Assembly: GCF_031569985.1 (NCBI RefSeq)
Contig: NZ_JAMQKA010000004.1
Location: 124,001 to 188,000, forward strand
DNA length: 64,000 bases
Source of the DNA: JAMQKA01 sp031569985
GTDB lineage: Bacteria > Bacteroidota > Rhodothermia > Balneolales > Balneolaceae
Direction: 5' to 3'
Made by a program: the position numbers and the translations under genes. Of this stretch, positions 55,355 through 63,751 are shown one piece after another (within the stretch, counting starts at the first letter, position 1; every line of letters starts with the position of its first letter). Below the pieces are notes generated by a model that saw only the letters and a list, made by a program, of their open reading frames with translations, did not search any database and was not told the origin of the DNA.

Positions 55355-56008
55355 ATGACATATCCCATTTTTAATTCAGTAGCCAATCAAATCAAGAGTG
55401 ATCTCGAAAACAGAAACGTAAAAATAAAAACTTTTAAGACCTGGAACGAAGATCGAATTAACGCTACAGGTCTGGAGCTCGTGATTGAGCTAGACGATCA
55501 CACCGAATTTGTCAAAGAGCTGTCCTTCAACTTTGACTGGGATCGGTTCAGAGAGACAGTATTGGCACAACAGCTTGAAGGTATGGAAGAGCACCCATTT
55601 TTGCTGGATGACAATATGGTAAGTACCAGTATTGCTCCGGTCATTGACATCGAAGTAACCTGGATGTTTGATGAAGAACGATCTCAGCCCTCGGTGTCAG
55701 GGGAAAATGGCAACCACCGGCTTGATGCAGCAAGCGAATGGATGGAACGCATCAGTGAAGAAGTCAACAAACTGCTTGGGGACGATGACATCATTACCCG
55801 CTGGCATATCGAGGTAGAGGGTGATGAGTATGGAAAGTACCTGTCTGCCATCAATCTCATCTCCTATTTTCAATATACGCTGACTGACTTGAAGAGCCTG
55901 AACAGTGTGCATCAGTTTGTTACTGAGCGCCTGAAAGAACTGCTCCTGAAATCACAAAAAGTAACGCGAATTTCGGACCGCGTGCTCAGAACCGTTGCCG
56001 CAGCATAG
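55355..56008 (+). CDS. Conserved protein of unknown function
   Basis: A 217-residue soluble, acidic protein that I do not recognise. It has no signal peptide or membrane segment. It opens with PIFNSVANQIKSDLENRNVKIKTF, which reads as mixed helix and strand (given here only as its start PIFNSV and end VKIKTF). The middle has NFDWDRFRE and IDIEVTWMFDEE, and the C terminus looks helical (QFVTERLKELLLKSQK). It lies divergent from rqcH, 51 bases apart, and ends at a strong bidirectional terminator. Clean coding composition and the terminator support a real gene. The function is not inferable from context. Confidence 0.8.
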   Translation: MTYPIFNSVANQIKSDLENRNVKIKTFKTWNEDRINATGLELVIELDDHTEFVKELSFNFDWDRFRETVLAQQLEGMEEHPFLLDDNMVSTSIAPVIDIEVTWMFDEERSQPSVSGENGNHRLDAASEWMERISEEVNKLLGDDDIITRWHIEVEGDEYGKYLSAINLISYFQYTLTDLKSLNSVHQFVTERLKELLLKSQKVTRISDRVLRTVAAA

Positions 56009-56043
56009 GCTTTCTAAAGTTGGATACACCAAAAAGAATGTAA

Positions 56044-56070
56044 AAAGGCCTTCGATTATCGAAGGCCTTT
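56044..56070. terminator. Bidirectional terminator
   Basis: Perfect 13-base arms AAAGGCCTTCGAT and complement around one base. T-rich sequence follows on both strands, so it serves the unknown gene at 55355-56008 and the small basic protein gene at 56095-56187. Confidence 0.88.
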
Positions 56071-56094
56071 AATTTTCCGAAGTAGAAACTACCA

Positions 56095-56187
56095 CTACTT
56101 ATTTTTCTTGTGCCTGTTCTTTCGCAATCGTTTCTTCCGTTTATGCTTGGCAATTTTTGATCGCTTTCTCTTTTTTCCGCTTGGCAT
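56095..56187 (-). CDS. AURKAIP1/COX24 (mS38)-like small basic protein
   Basis: A 30-residue protein, too short for most gene callers: it begins MPSGKKRKRSKIAKHKRKKR and ends NRHKKNK. More than half of its residues are Lys or Arg. It matches the AURKAIP1/COX24 domain pattern of the mitochondrial small-subunit protein mS38, which has tiny relatives annotated in Bacteroidota. A role in the ribosome or in RNA binding is therefore likely. GGTGA lies upstream of the ATG (AAGGTGATTAACCATG). It lies between a bidirectional terminator and the HU-like gene, which is transcribed in the same direction. Confidence 0.85.
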   Translation of the reverse strand: MPSGKKRKRSKIAKHKRKKRLRKNRHKKNK

Positions 56188-56293
56188 GGTTAATCACCTT
56201 TTATTATTACTGTTTATACTCATTTCTTTTTGACCCGTCAGTAGGAATGCCTCCAAATATAGCAATATCCGGAGTAAATACTACTGTTAAAAT

Positions 56294-56596
56294 TTACTCA
56301 CCTTCTTCCTCTTGCATCATTGATTCGTTAACTGCTTCCTTAAAATCTTTAGAAACTTTTAAAACCGGAACATATTGTTCAGGCACAATCACTTCTTCAT
56401 TTGTTTTTGGATTGCGAGCCACCCGTTCGGCACGTTTCACCACTTTGAAACTTCCGAATCCCCGGAGTTCTATATTTTCTCCCCGCTTCATAGCATCGAT
56501 TACCGTTTCCATAAAACCGTTAACTACCGCCTCCGTTTCCACCTTGGTTAGCCCGGTTGATGATGATATTACATCTACAATGTCTGCTTTAGTCAT
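56294..56596 (-). CDS. HU/IHF family DNA-binding protein
   Basis: Nucleoid protein of 100 residues that bends DNA as a dimer. The fold is complete: MTKADIVDVISSSTGLTKVE, then GENIELRGFGSF, then the DNA-contacting arm RVARNPKTNEEV with its proline, and the C-terminal helix. The arm and the VPEQYVPVLK segment resemble IHF subunits more than HU. An acidic MMQEEEGE tail extends past the usual end. It has its own promoter region in the 200-base gap shared with the symporter gene. Confidence 0.95.
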   Translation of the reverse strand: MTKADIVDVISSSTGLTKVETEAVVNGFMETVIDAMKRGENIELRGFGSFKVVKRAERVARNPKTNEEVIVPEQYVPVLKVSKDFKEAVNESMMQEEEGE

Positions 56597-56797
56597 AATG
56601 AGTCACCCTGAAATTTTAAGACAATTATAAATACTGATTGAATAGTCCAACGTTAAACAGCTCTTAAAATAATTAAGCCTATCTTTTTAAAAAACATTGA
56701 AGGCTGAGGACTTATTTTCATCTAAAAAAGTGCTAAATCTTTTATACTTTCACATCTGTTTAAATTAAAACGAAATTTTAAACGGTAGCAAATTCGC

Positions 56798-58438
56798 ATG
56801 GAGACATTTGAGAATATCATCAGCTGGTTGGAGAATATTATTTGGAATTACCCGGAGTCCTTTCCAGCGATGGTGGTCATTCTCCTGGCTTTTGGTATCT
56901 ACATTACCGTACGGCTGGGTTTTGTGCAGTTTACGCGTTTCAAACATGGATTAAAAGTTGTTACCGGTTTTTATGATGATCCCGAGGATGAGGGAGATAT
57001 AAACCATTTCCAGGCTTTAACAACCGCCCTCTCAGCCACTGTTGGGATCGGGAATATCGCGGGTGTGGCCCTTGCTATCCACTATGGAGGACCCGGGGCC
57101 CTTTTTTGGATGTGGGTCACCGCCCTTTTGGGAATGGCGATAAAGTTTACCGAGGTAACGCTGGCACAGGAATATCGGAGCTCAAATCCCGATGGCACAG
57201 TCTCAGGCGGACCGATGTATTATATCGAACGGGGACTCGGCTCCAATTGGAAATGGCTGGCTGTGGCCTTTGCTATCTCAGCTGCAATCTGTGCTTTTCT
57301 TACCGGAAATGCGGTGCAGGCCAACACTGTTGCTGATGTGATGAAAACTGATTTCCAAATTCCTGTTGTCGTTACCGGATTTATTACCGCCAGCCTGGTG
57401 GCTGCAGTCATTTTGGGTGGCATTAAGCGTATTGGCCGCGTAACCTCCCGCCTGGTGCCGTTTATGGGTATTCTCTATGTCCTTGGGGCGCTCGCAATTC
57501 TTCTGATTAACTACCAGGATGTTCTTCCTTCCCTTGGACTCATTGTCAGCAATGCCTTTAATCCGCAAGCAGGAGCCCTGGGTGTAGGCTCGGGAGCGCT
57601 TATTTTCACCCTCAGCTATGGGGTGCAGCGGGGACTTTTTTCCAACGAAGCAGGCCAGGGATCGGCCCCTATTGCGCACTCTGCCGCTAAAACCGACCAG
57701 CCTGTTCGAGAAGGTGTAGTAGCTCTCCTTGAACCGTTCATCGATACACTTGTCATTTGTACCATGACCGGTCTTGTCATCGTTTCTACCGGGGCCTGGG
57801 ATATGCATCATCAATCAGCGGTAGATCCGGCTGATGATGTAGTGACATATGAGCTCAACAGTGCAGGAAACCAAACACCAAACAATAATGTGCTGTATTT
57901 TAAAAATGGCGTTCCACAAAACGGCATTATGAACTACTACGGCATCTCTGTTGACACCATGTTCACTAATGCGTCATTCAGTGAGCCATTTAATGGCAGA
58001 ATTGAGCTTTCGGGTGATCAAGTGGGCGTCTATGCTGAAGATGATTCACAGATCCCCATTCTTTACGGCGGGGTTGTTCAAAATGGTGCACCGCTCACCT
58101 CGGCAGCTTTCGAAAAGGGGCTCGCCCCGATTTTTCCAGGTGGAGGATACATTGTAACCATTGCGGTCTTCCTTTTTGCAGTTTCCACCTCCATTAGCTG
58201 GAGCTACTACGGAGATCGGGCGGCGCAGTATCTATTTGGATTTGGGTCTATCTTCTGGTATCGCCTGACGTTCGTCGCCATGCATTTTCTTGGAGCATTG
58301 TTTACGATAACCGTCGTTTGGAATTTCGGCGATGTCATGCTTGGGCTAATGGCATTCTTCAACATCGTTGCTCTCTTTGCTCTCTCTGGTGCTGCTTACA
58401 AAATCACCAAGAAATATTTTGAAAACCCGGATGTTTGA
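56798..58438 (+). CDS. Alanine/sodium symporter family protein (AGCS)
   Basis: Inner-membrane sodium-coupled amino-acid importer of 546 residues with about ten hydrophobic helices. Family motifs include ATVGIGNIAGVALAIHYGGPGALFWMW, which is given here by its start ATVGIGNIAG, plus GGPMYYIERGLG and FSNEAGQGSAPIAHSAAK (start FSNEAGQGSAP). Between about residues 330 and 440 there is a polar insertion (DMHHQSAVDPADD onward) before the last helices, predicted to lie outside the membrane. Usual members have about 450-480 residues. It is followed 44 bases later by upp. Alanine or glycine is the expected substrate. Confidence 0.93.
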   Translation: METFENIISWLENIIWNYPESFPAMVVILLAFGIYITVRLGFVQFTRFKHGLKVVTGFYDDPEDEGDINHFQALTTALSATVGIGNIAGVALAIHYGGPGALFWMWVTALLGMAIKFTEVTLAQEYRSSNPDGTVSGGPMYYIERGLGSNWKWLAVAFAISAAICAFLTGNAVQANTVADVMKTDFQIPVVVTGFITASLVAAVILGGIKRIGRVTSRLVPFMGILYVLGALAILLINYQDVLPSLGLIVSNAFNPQAGALGVGSGALIFTLSYGVQRGLFSNEAGQGSAPIAHSAAKTDQPVREGVVALLEPFIDTLVICTMTGLVIVSTGAWDMHHQSAVDPADDVVTYELNSAGNQTPNNNVLYFKNGVPQNGIMNYYGISVDTMFTNASFSEPFNGRIELSGDQVGVYAEDDSQIPILYGGVVQNGAPLTSAAFEKGLAPIFPGGGYIVTIAVFLFAVSTSISWSYYGDRAAQYLFGFGSIFWYRLTFVAMHFLGALFTITVVWNFGDVMLGLMAFFNIVALFALSGAAYKITKKYFENPDV

Positions 58439-58482
58439 TTGTTGCCGGCAAATTCTAACTACTTAAGAATCTGAGTTTGTAG

Positions 58483-59118
58483 ATGGAGAACCACAAAAAT
58501 GTAACGCTGGTAGAGCACCCGGTAGTTGCGCGGGATCTCACTATTCTTCGAAATCAATCGGTCAGTATTACAGAATTTCGGGCGGCCCTAAAGCGAATTT
58601 CCACCATCTTGGGATATTTTGCGCTCAAAGATCTTCCACTTCGTACGCTCACTGTTGAAACACCGATCGAAGAGACGGAAGGCTATGAGATCGACACTGA
58701 CGTGGTAGTGGTTCCAATTCTGCGAGCGGGCTTAGGCCTGGTAAACGGTATTGTCGATTTTATTCCCGACGCCAAAGTTGGGCACCTGGGAATGTATCGC
58801 GATGAGGATACACACCAACCGGTAGACTATTACACAAATCTACCAGAAGGAATCGAGGATGCCTACCTGGTGCTGGTAGACCCGATGCTGGCAACTGGTG
58901 GAAGTGCCAATGATGCGCTCAACTATCTTAAAACCCAAGGGGCACAACAAATCCATTTTATTTCGTTAATATCGGCACCGGAGGGCATTGCTTTCTTGCA
59001 GAAAAAACATCCTGATATACAAATAATTACAGCAGCAATTGATGACCGGCTGAACGATGACGCTTTTATCGTTCCCGGCCTAGGAGATGCAGGTGACCGA
59101 TATTTTGGAACAATTTAA
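58483..59118 (+). CDS. upp: Uracil phosphoribosyltransferase
   Basis: Salvages uracil to UMP using PRPP; 211 residues, cytoplasmic. The PRPP loop is LVDPMLATGGSAN (about 128-140), RAGLGLVNG lies in the expected place, and ISAPEGI and the C-terminal GLGDAGDRYFGT uracil-binding segment are intact. Its length is normal. The 3' end overlaps lptC, so the genes are probably one transcript with the symporter gene upstream. Confidence 0.97.
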   Translation: MENHKNVTLVEHPVVARDLTILRNQSVSITEFRAALKRISTILGYFALKDLPLRTLTVETPIEETEGYEIDTDVVVVPILRAGLGLVNGIVDFIPDAKVGHLGMYRDEDTHQPVDYYTNLPEGIEDAYLVLVDPMLATGGSANDALNYLKTQGAQQIHFISLISAPEGIAFLQKKHPDIQIITAAIDDRLNDDAFIVPGLGDAGDRYFGTI

Positions 59119-59668
59119 AACAACTTTGATCCTTTTTATTTCATGCCTTGTTTTACTGGGCTTCTCTTCCTGTGGAGAGCTTTCCGATTCGCAAACCCAG
59201 CGGGTAAAGGAAGCCCTGAGTGACACCCTCCTGTCAAGCACCGAAACATGGGATGTTGATATGGAACTTATTGAGAAGGGACAAAAAAAGGTGCGTATCC
59301 GCGGTTCTTACGCAGCTACTTATACGATGGAAGAGATGAACGAGACACGAATTTCCGGCCCGGTGTTCGTGCAGGTATTTGATTCAACAGGCACTGTTGA
59401 AACGCGGGTTACTGCCAATCGGGCCGTATACCAACCCGATGAGTCGATATTCCAGCTGCATGGAGATGTAAAAGTGCGCACCATTACCAACCGAAGGCTA
59501 CGGTCGGAATACCTGAAATGGAATTCGGGGGACAACCGGGTTTCCACCCCACAGTTTGTGATTATTACCACTCCATCCGACAGCATTGCAGGAAACGGGT
59601 TTGAAGGTACCACAGACCTTTCGGAATATACCATCCGGGAGGTTACAGGCCAGGTCACTGTTGATTGA
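59093..59668 (+). CDS. lptC: LPS export lipoprotein LptC-like
   Basis: Periplasmic bridge component for lipopolysaccharide transport, about 191 residues. The signal peptide ends in the lipobox FSSCG, suggesting a lipoprotein form. The body has the LptC/OstA strand pattern (RIRGSYAATY, ITNRRLRSEYLKWNS). A GTG start at 59093 is preferred because AGGAG lies 6 bases upstream; an ATG two codons earlier abuts the AGGAG. It overlaps upp and its stop lies one base before the next start. With the following OstA-like gene it forms an LPS-export pair. Confidence 0.8.
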   Translation: MTDILEQFKTTLILFISCLVLLGFSSCGELSDSQTQRVKEALSDTLLSSTETWDVDMELIEKGQKKVRIRGSYAATYTMEEMNETRISGPVFVQVFDSTGTVETRVTANRAVYQPDESIFQLHGDVKVRTITNRRLRSEYLKWNSGDNRVSTPQFVIITTPSDSIAGNGFEGTTDLSEYTIREVTGQVTVD

Positions 59669-59669
59669 T

Positions 59670-61319
59670 ATGGAACACACTTCTCAAACATTATCCAAAT
59701 TTCCAACTCTGCCCTTATTCCTGCTGGCAGGAATACTGTTTCTCTCTATTTCCCCCCAAAAAGCACACGGCCAAAATCGTGTTACAATTAACAAGGCACA
59801 AGAAGTGATGGGGGTGACGATGCAGGGCGAACGGGTGCGTAAACTGATCGGGAACGTGAGCCTTCGCATGGATGATATGGTGATGTATTGTGATAGTGCA
59901 TACCAATTTCTAGAACGAAGTGAAGTACGGGCATTTGGTAATATTGAGATCGATACGCCCAATGAACAAATTTATGCCGATACACTCATATACTTTACCG
60001 ATGTTGATTTCAGTCAACTGCGCGGTAGAGTAATCATTGAAGCAGATAGTGCGACGCTTTTCAGCCAGGCCGTGGACTACCGGTTTTCTACCAGGGTGGG
60101 ACACTTCCTGAAAGATGTGCGCCTTCAAGATCCGGATGGCGTACTTAAGGCCAACAGCGGTTTCTACTACCGTGAACCGGATAGCGCGGTATTCAGAGGC
60201 AATGTCCAAATTTCCGACAGCCTGCAGTACATCGAGGGTGACAGCCTGTTCATCAATCGAAGGAAAAATACGTACCGTCTTTACAGCAACGTATTTGTTG
60301 ACGACAGGGAGAACAGCGTAATCCTAAAGGGAGATTCCCTCAAATCCGATACGACCGGCCACCGGCGTCTTGAGGGCAATGCATGGCTCAAAAAATTTGA
60401 ACCGCAACCCGATACCACCGCCCCTGCGCCCGACACGCTGGTCGCTGACAGCTTGAAACCGGCTATCCAACGGCAAACACTTCCACCCTACGCCAGAACC
60501 GACACCACCACTACTACTGAGGATACCCTGTCAACCTATTTTATGCAAAACAGGCCGGACAGCATCAAAACTGACACGACTACTACCACTACCACCCAAA
60601 CAACGGGTAGCTCACCGCCGGATACCACCCATATCAGGGCGCAGATCATATACTCTATCCAGGAAACGAGCCCTCCCGATACTCAGGCCGTAATCAACGC
60701 CTACAAAAATGTGCGTATATGGTCACCCAAATTTTCTGCTGTTTCGGATACCGCTCGTTACGATGACCAAACGGAAAACTTCATTTTGAGGTCAAATCCC
60801 ACTGCCTGGCATAAACAGATTCAACTTACTGGACCTTACATCAGGGTGAGACTTCAAAATAATGACATCGACGAGCTGGTTTCGTATCCACAGCCTTTCG
60901 TAGTACAACAGGACACTACACTCGACCGGCTAAACCAGATAACCGGGGACACGCTTCGCGTCAATTTTGTGAATGGAGATATTTCCAAAATCCATGTATT
61001 CCCGAATAGTCACCTGCTGCGCTACACCAAAAATGAGAACGATGAACCGGACGGGGCGATTGATATGACCGCTCCCTCCATTACTCTCCTTTTTAAAGAG
61101 GGAGCCCTGGACACGATGAAAGCGTTGGGACCTGTGGATGGCATGTATCTTCCCGAGAGTAAAAAAACGGCAGACCGACGCCTTGAAGGATTTGTGTGGA
61201 CGCCAGACCGCCGACCGAAAAAGCCCTCAGAACCGATGAAACGGCGCTTACCCCCCATCCCTGAAGATCCGCCGTTTGAATTGCCAATAAGGTATATTGA
61301 AGCCTCCAAAAGAGAGTAA
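59670..61319 (+). CDS. OstA/LptA-like organic solvent tolerance protein
   Basis: A 549-residue exported protein. The ATG at 59670 lies one base after the lptC stop and gives a signal peptide ending QKAHGQ. An OstA/LptA-like domain with repeated short strands (VTINKAQEVMGV, YCDSAYQFLERSEVRAFGNI by its parts) fills about 45-270. A Thr/Asp/Pro-rich linker (DTTTTTEDT, TDTTTTTTTQTTG) is at about 275-345, followed by a second OstA-like half to about 510. The C terminus is Pro-rich and basic. It probably carries LPS across the periplasm together with LptC. The split two-half form is longer than LptA and much shorter than LptD. Confidence 0.8.
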   Translation: MEHTSQTLSKFPTLPLFLLAGILFLSISPQKAHGQNRVTINKAQEVMGVTMQGERVRKLIGNVSLRMDDMVMYCDSAYQFLERSEVRAFGNIEIDTPNEQIYADTLIYFTDVDFSQLRGRVIIEADSATLFSQAVDYRFSTRVGHFLKDVRLQDPDGVLKANSGFYYREPDSAVFRGNVQISDSLQYIEGDSLFINRRKNTYRLYSNVFVDDRENSVILKGDSLKSDTTGHRRLEGNAWLKKFEPQPDTTAPAPDTLVADSLKPAIQRQTLPPYARTDTTTTTEDTLSTYFMQNRPDSIKTDTTTTTTTQTTGSSPPDTTHIRAQIIYSIQETSPPDTQAVINAYKNVRIWSPKFSAVSDTARYDDQTENFILRSNPTAWHKQIQLTGPYIRVRLQNNDIDELVSYPQPFVVQQDTTLDRLNQITGDTLRVNFVNGDISKIHVFPNSHLLRYTKNENDEPDGAIDMTAPSITLLFKEGALDTMKALGPVDGMYLPESKKTADRRLEGFVWTPDRRPKKPSEPMKRRLPPIPEDPPFELPIRYIEASKRE

Positions 61320-61325
61320 AATATT

Positions 61326-61351
61326 TGCGACGCACTTCAAAATGCGTCGCA
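61326..61351. terminator. Hairpin between convergent genes
   Basis: Perfect 9-base arms TGCGACGCA and TGCGTCGCA with an 8-base loop, between the OstA-like stop (61319) and the EF-G-like stop (61366). The minus-strand side is followed by AAATATTTTA, so termination in that direction is plausible; the plus side has no T tract. Confidence 0.65.
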
Positions 61352-61365
61352 CATCGATAAACTTA

Positions 61366-63495
61366 TTAATTCACTTCCTGCAGGCTCATCGTTTCCTGGA
61401 TTACCCGCTCCTGTTTATCGTAAGGTACCTTGTCGTAGTGTGAAAACTCACGGGTATAACTGGCACTACCCTGCGTCATTGACTTCAGTCGCGTAGCATA
61501 ATGATCCAGTTCTTCCAGCGGCACCAGGGCCTTTATCTTTTGGATAGAACCTTCGCCATCCATACCCTGGATCTGCCCACGCCGTGTGCTGAGATCACTC
61601 ATCACATCACCCATATACTGGGCTGGAACGGTTATTTCAACGCTATAAATCGGTTCCATAAGCTGCGGCTTGGCCTTCATGAATCCATCTCTAAACGCCA
61701 TCAGAGCAGCCGTTTTGAACGCAGCCTCATTAGAATCTACCGAGTGCATCGAACCGTCATACACTGAAATGCGCAGATCCCGAACACGGCAATTGCTCAT
61801 CGGCCCGTTTTCCATTTTCTCCATGATTCCTTTCAGGATAGCCGGCATAAAACGGTTGTCTATGACACCACCAACGATGCAATTCCTGAATATCAGCTTG
61901 CCACCCCACTCTAGATCAATATCCTGTACATCGCGAATTTTCAGATCATTGTGCTCCGGCATATTCTCCTGCAGTGGTTCCATCAGCATCGAAACCTCGG
62001 CGTACTGGCCCGCTCCACCCGACTGCTTTTTGTGTTTGTAATGCGTTCGGATACTCGTAGTGATGGTCTCGCGGTATGGAATGCGTGGCTGGACAAACTC
62101 AAAATCAAGGTTATAGCGATTCTTCAGCTCATATTTTATTACGGCCAAGTGCTCCTCTCCCTGGCCATGCAAAATGACCTGGTTGAGCTCCTGGCTGTGC
62201 TCCACATCCAGTGATGGATCTTCATGCTGCAGCTGGTGTAACGCCGTACCAAGCTTGTCCTCTTCTCCCTGGGTCTTTAACTGAATCGCAGTACGAATCG
62301 TCGGTTTGGGAAACTCAATTGGCTCAATAGTGATATCGTTTCCCTTTTCATGAAGCGTCTCGTTCACCCCAATGTCTTTTAGGCGAACGGCTGCTGCAAT
62401 GTCCCCGGTTTTAACCTCAGAGATATCAACTCGTTTTTCGCCGTTCGTCAGGTAGAGGTTCGACAGCCGAACCATATTACTGCTCGTACTGCTCACCAGG
62501 TCTAGGCCGGATTTTACCGCACCACCGTAGACTTTAAAGTAGATCAGGTCTCCCACATGCGAGGCCGCACTGTCTTTGAAAGTAAACATAACCGGCCGAC
62601 CTTCGGGATCGAGAGCAAACTCCTCCCCATCAACCGTGTTCGGTGGGTTAGCCTCCAACGGATTTGGAGCCACGTTGCCCAGAAATCCCATAACGCGACC
62701 AGTGCCCATATTCCGCTGAGCGCAGCAACAAAACAACGGGTACAGATCCTGGTTTAGCAGCGATTTCTGAAGTCCTTCCCGCATCTGGCTTTCGGTGAGC
62801 TCTCCCTGTTCAAAATAGAGATCCATCAGCGTTTCATCGTTCTCTGCCACTGCTTCTACAAGCTCGTTGTGCAACAGTTCCGCCTGCGATTTTTGGGAAT
62901 CGGGGATCGGTAGTTTATCCGGCTTGCCCCCCTTCTCGGGGAATTCATACATCGTCATTTTCAATACATCAATGATGGCATGGAAATCTTCGCCCTCACT
63001 AAAAGGATACTGCACAACAACGACGCCACGTCCAAAACGCTCCTTGGCCATATCCACGGCCTTCTGAAAGTTGGATTGAGAAGAGTCCGGTTTGTTGACA
63101 ATAAATAGAGAGGGAATGCGATACTTCTGTGTATATCGCCAAAGTGATTCGGTGCCCACCTCAACGCCATATTCACCATTCAGTGTAAAGATAGCGGTAT
63201 CGGCCACCCGCAGTGCACCTACTACTTCTCCGGCATAGTCAGATGTACCCGGAGTATCGATCAGGTTAATTTTGTTTCCCCGCCAGTCCAGGTTTAAAAA
63301 AGAGGAAAAAACAGATTTTCCTTTTTCATGTTCAATTTCGTGGTAATCGGAGATCGTATTTCGCTCCTGGACACTGCCGCGTCGGCTTATTGAACCCGAC
63401 TCGAAGAGCATGGTTTCAGCAAGGGTGGTTTTCCCTGCGCCAGAATGACCCAATAGCACGACATTGCGAATTCTTGATGGCTGATACACATTCAT
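61366..63495 (-). CDS. Elongation factor G-like translational GTPase (EF-G2 type)
   Basis: A 709-residue EF-G paralogue. G1 is GHSGAGKT (16-23), G3 is DTPGTSDY (80-87) and G4 is NKPD (134-137). The usual catalytic His after DTPG is Thr, the G4 has Pro where EF-G has Met, and the usual switch-I RGITI motif is replaced by HEKGKSV. Domains II to V are present to the end (YRETITTSIRTHYKHKKQSGGAGQ, given by its parts YRETITT and KKQSGGAGQ). A near-perfect AAGGAGG lies 5-6 bases before the ATG. These changes resemble the EF-G2/FusA2 branch, whose role is not translocation in general. A true fusA should exist elsewhere. Confidence 0.9.
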   Translation of the reverse strand: MNVYQPSRIRNVVLLGHSGAGKTTLAETMLFESGSISRRGSVQERNTISDYHEIEHEKGKSVFSSFLNLDWRGNKINLIDTPGTSDYAGEVVGALRVADTAIFTLNGEYGVEVGTESLWRYTQKYRIPSLFIVNKPDSSQSNFQKAVDMAKERFGRGVVVVQYPFSEGEDFHAIIDVLKMTMYEFPEKGGKPDKLPIPDSQKSQAELLHNELVEAVAENDETLMDLYFEQGELTESQMREGLQKSLLNQDLYPLFCCCAQRNMGTGRVMGFLGNVAPNPLEANPPNTVDGEEFALDPEGRPVMFTFKDSAASHVGDLIYFKVYGGAVKSGLDLVSSTSSNMVRLSNLYLTNGEKRVDISEVKTGDIAAAVRLKDIGVNETLHEKGNDITIEPIEFPKPTIRTAIQLKTQGEEDKLGTALHQLQHEDPSLDVEHSQELNQVILHGQGEEHLAVIKYELKNRYNLDFEFVQPRIPYRETITTSIRTHYKHKKQSGGAGQYAEVSMLMEPLQENMPEHNDLKIRDVQDIDLEWGGKLIFRNCIVGGVIDNRFMPAILKGIMEKMENGPMSNCRVRDLRISVYDGSMHSVDSNEAAFKTAALMAFRDGFMKAKPQLMEPIYSVEITVPAQYMGDVMSDLSTRRGQIQGMDGEGSIQKIKALVPLEELDHYATRLKSMTQGSASYTREFSHYDKVPYDKQERVIQETMSLQEVN

Positions 63496-63751
63496 AGCTA
63501 CCTCCTTTTTTGATAGGCTAGAGATTCGGCGGCAGCCAGGCGACTACTAATTCCCTTTTCCGAAGACGAAGTTCTGACTTCCGCCAGATAAGTGGTTTTA
63601 GATAAGTAATGCAAAAAAAGGAATGAAGCCAAAAAATTATTCACATATTGAGGGCAATATTACAAATAACAAATATCAATTTTCAATTACGTGAGGTTGA
63701 TTGAAGCTTGCTATTTTTGAGTCCCCTGACGAACCTGAAAACAGATAGTTT

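Noticed and set aside
63712..63719. Bacteroidota-type promoter of the asparaginase gene
   Set aside because: A -7-like TATTTTTG is present but there is no TTTG element at the proper distance upstream, so it is not listed as a promoter.
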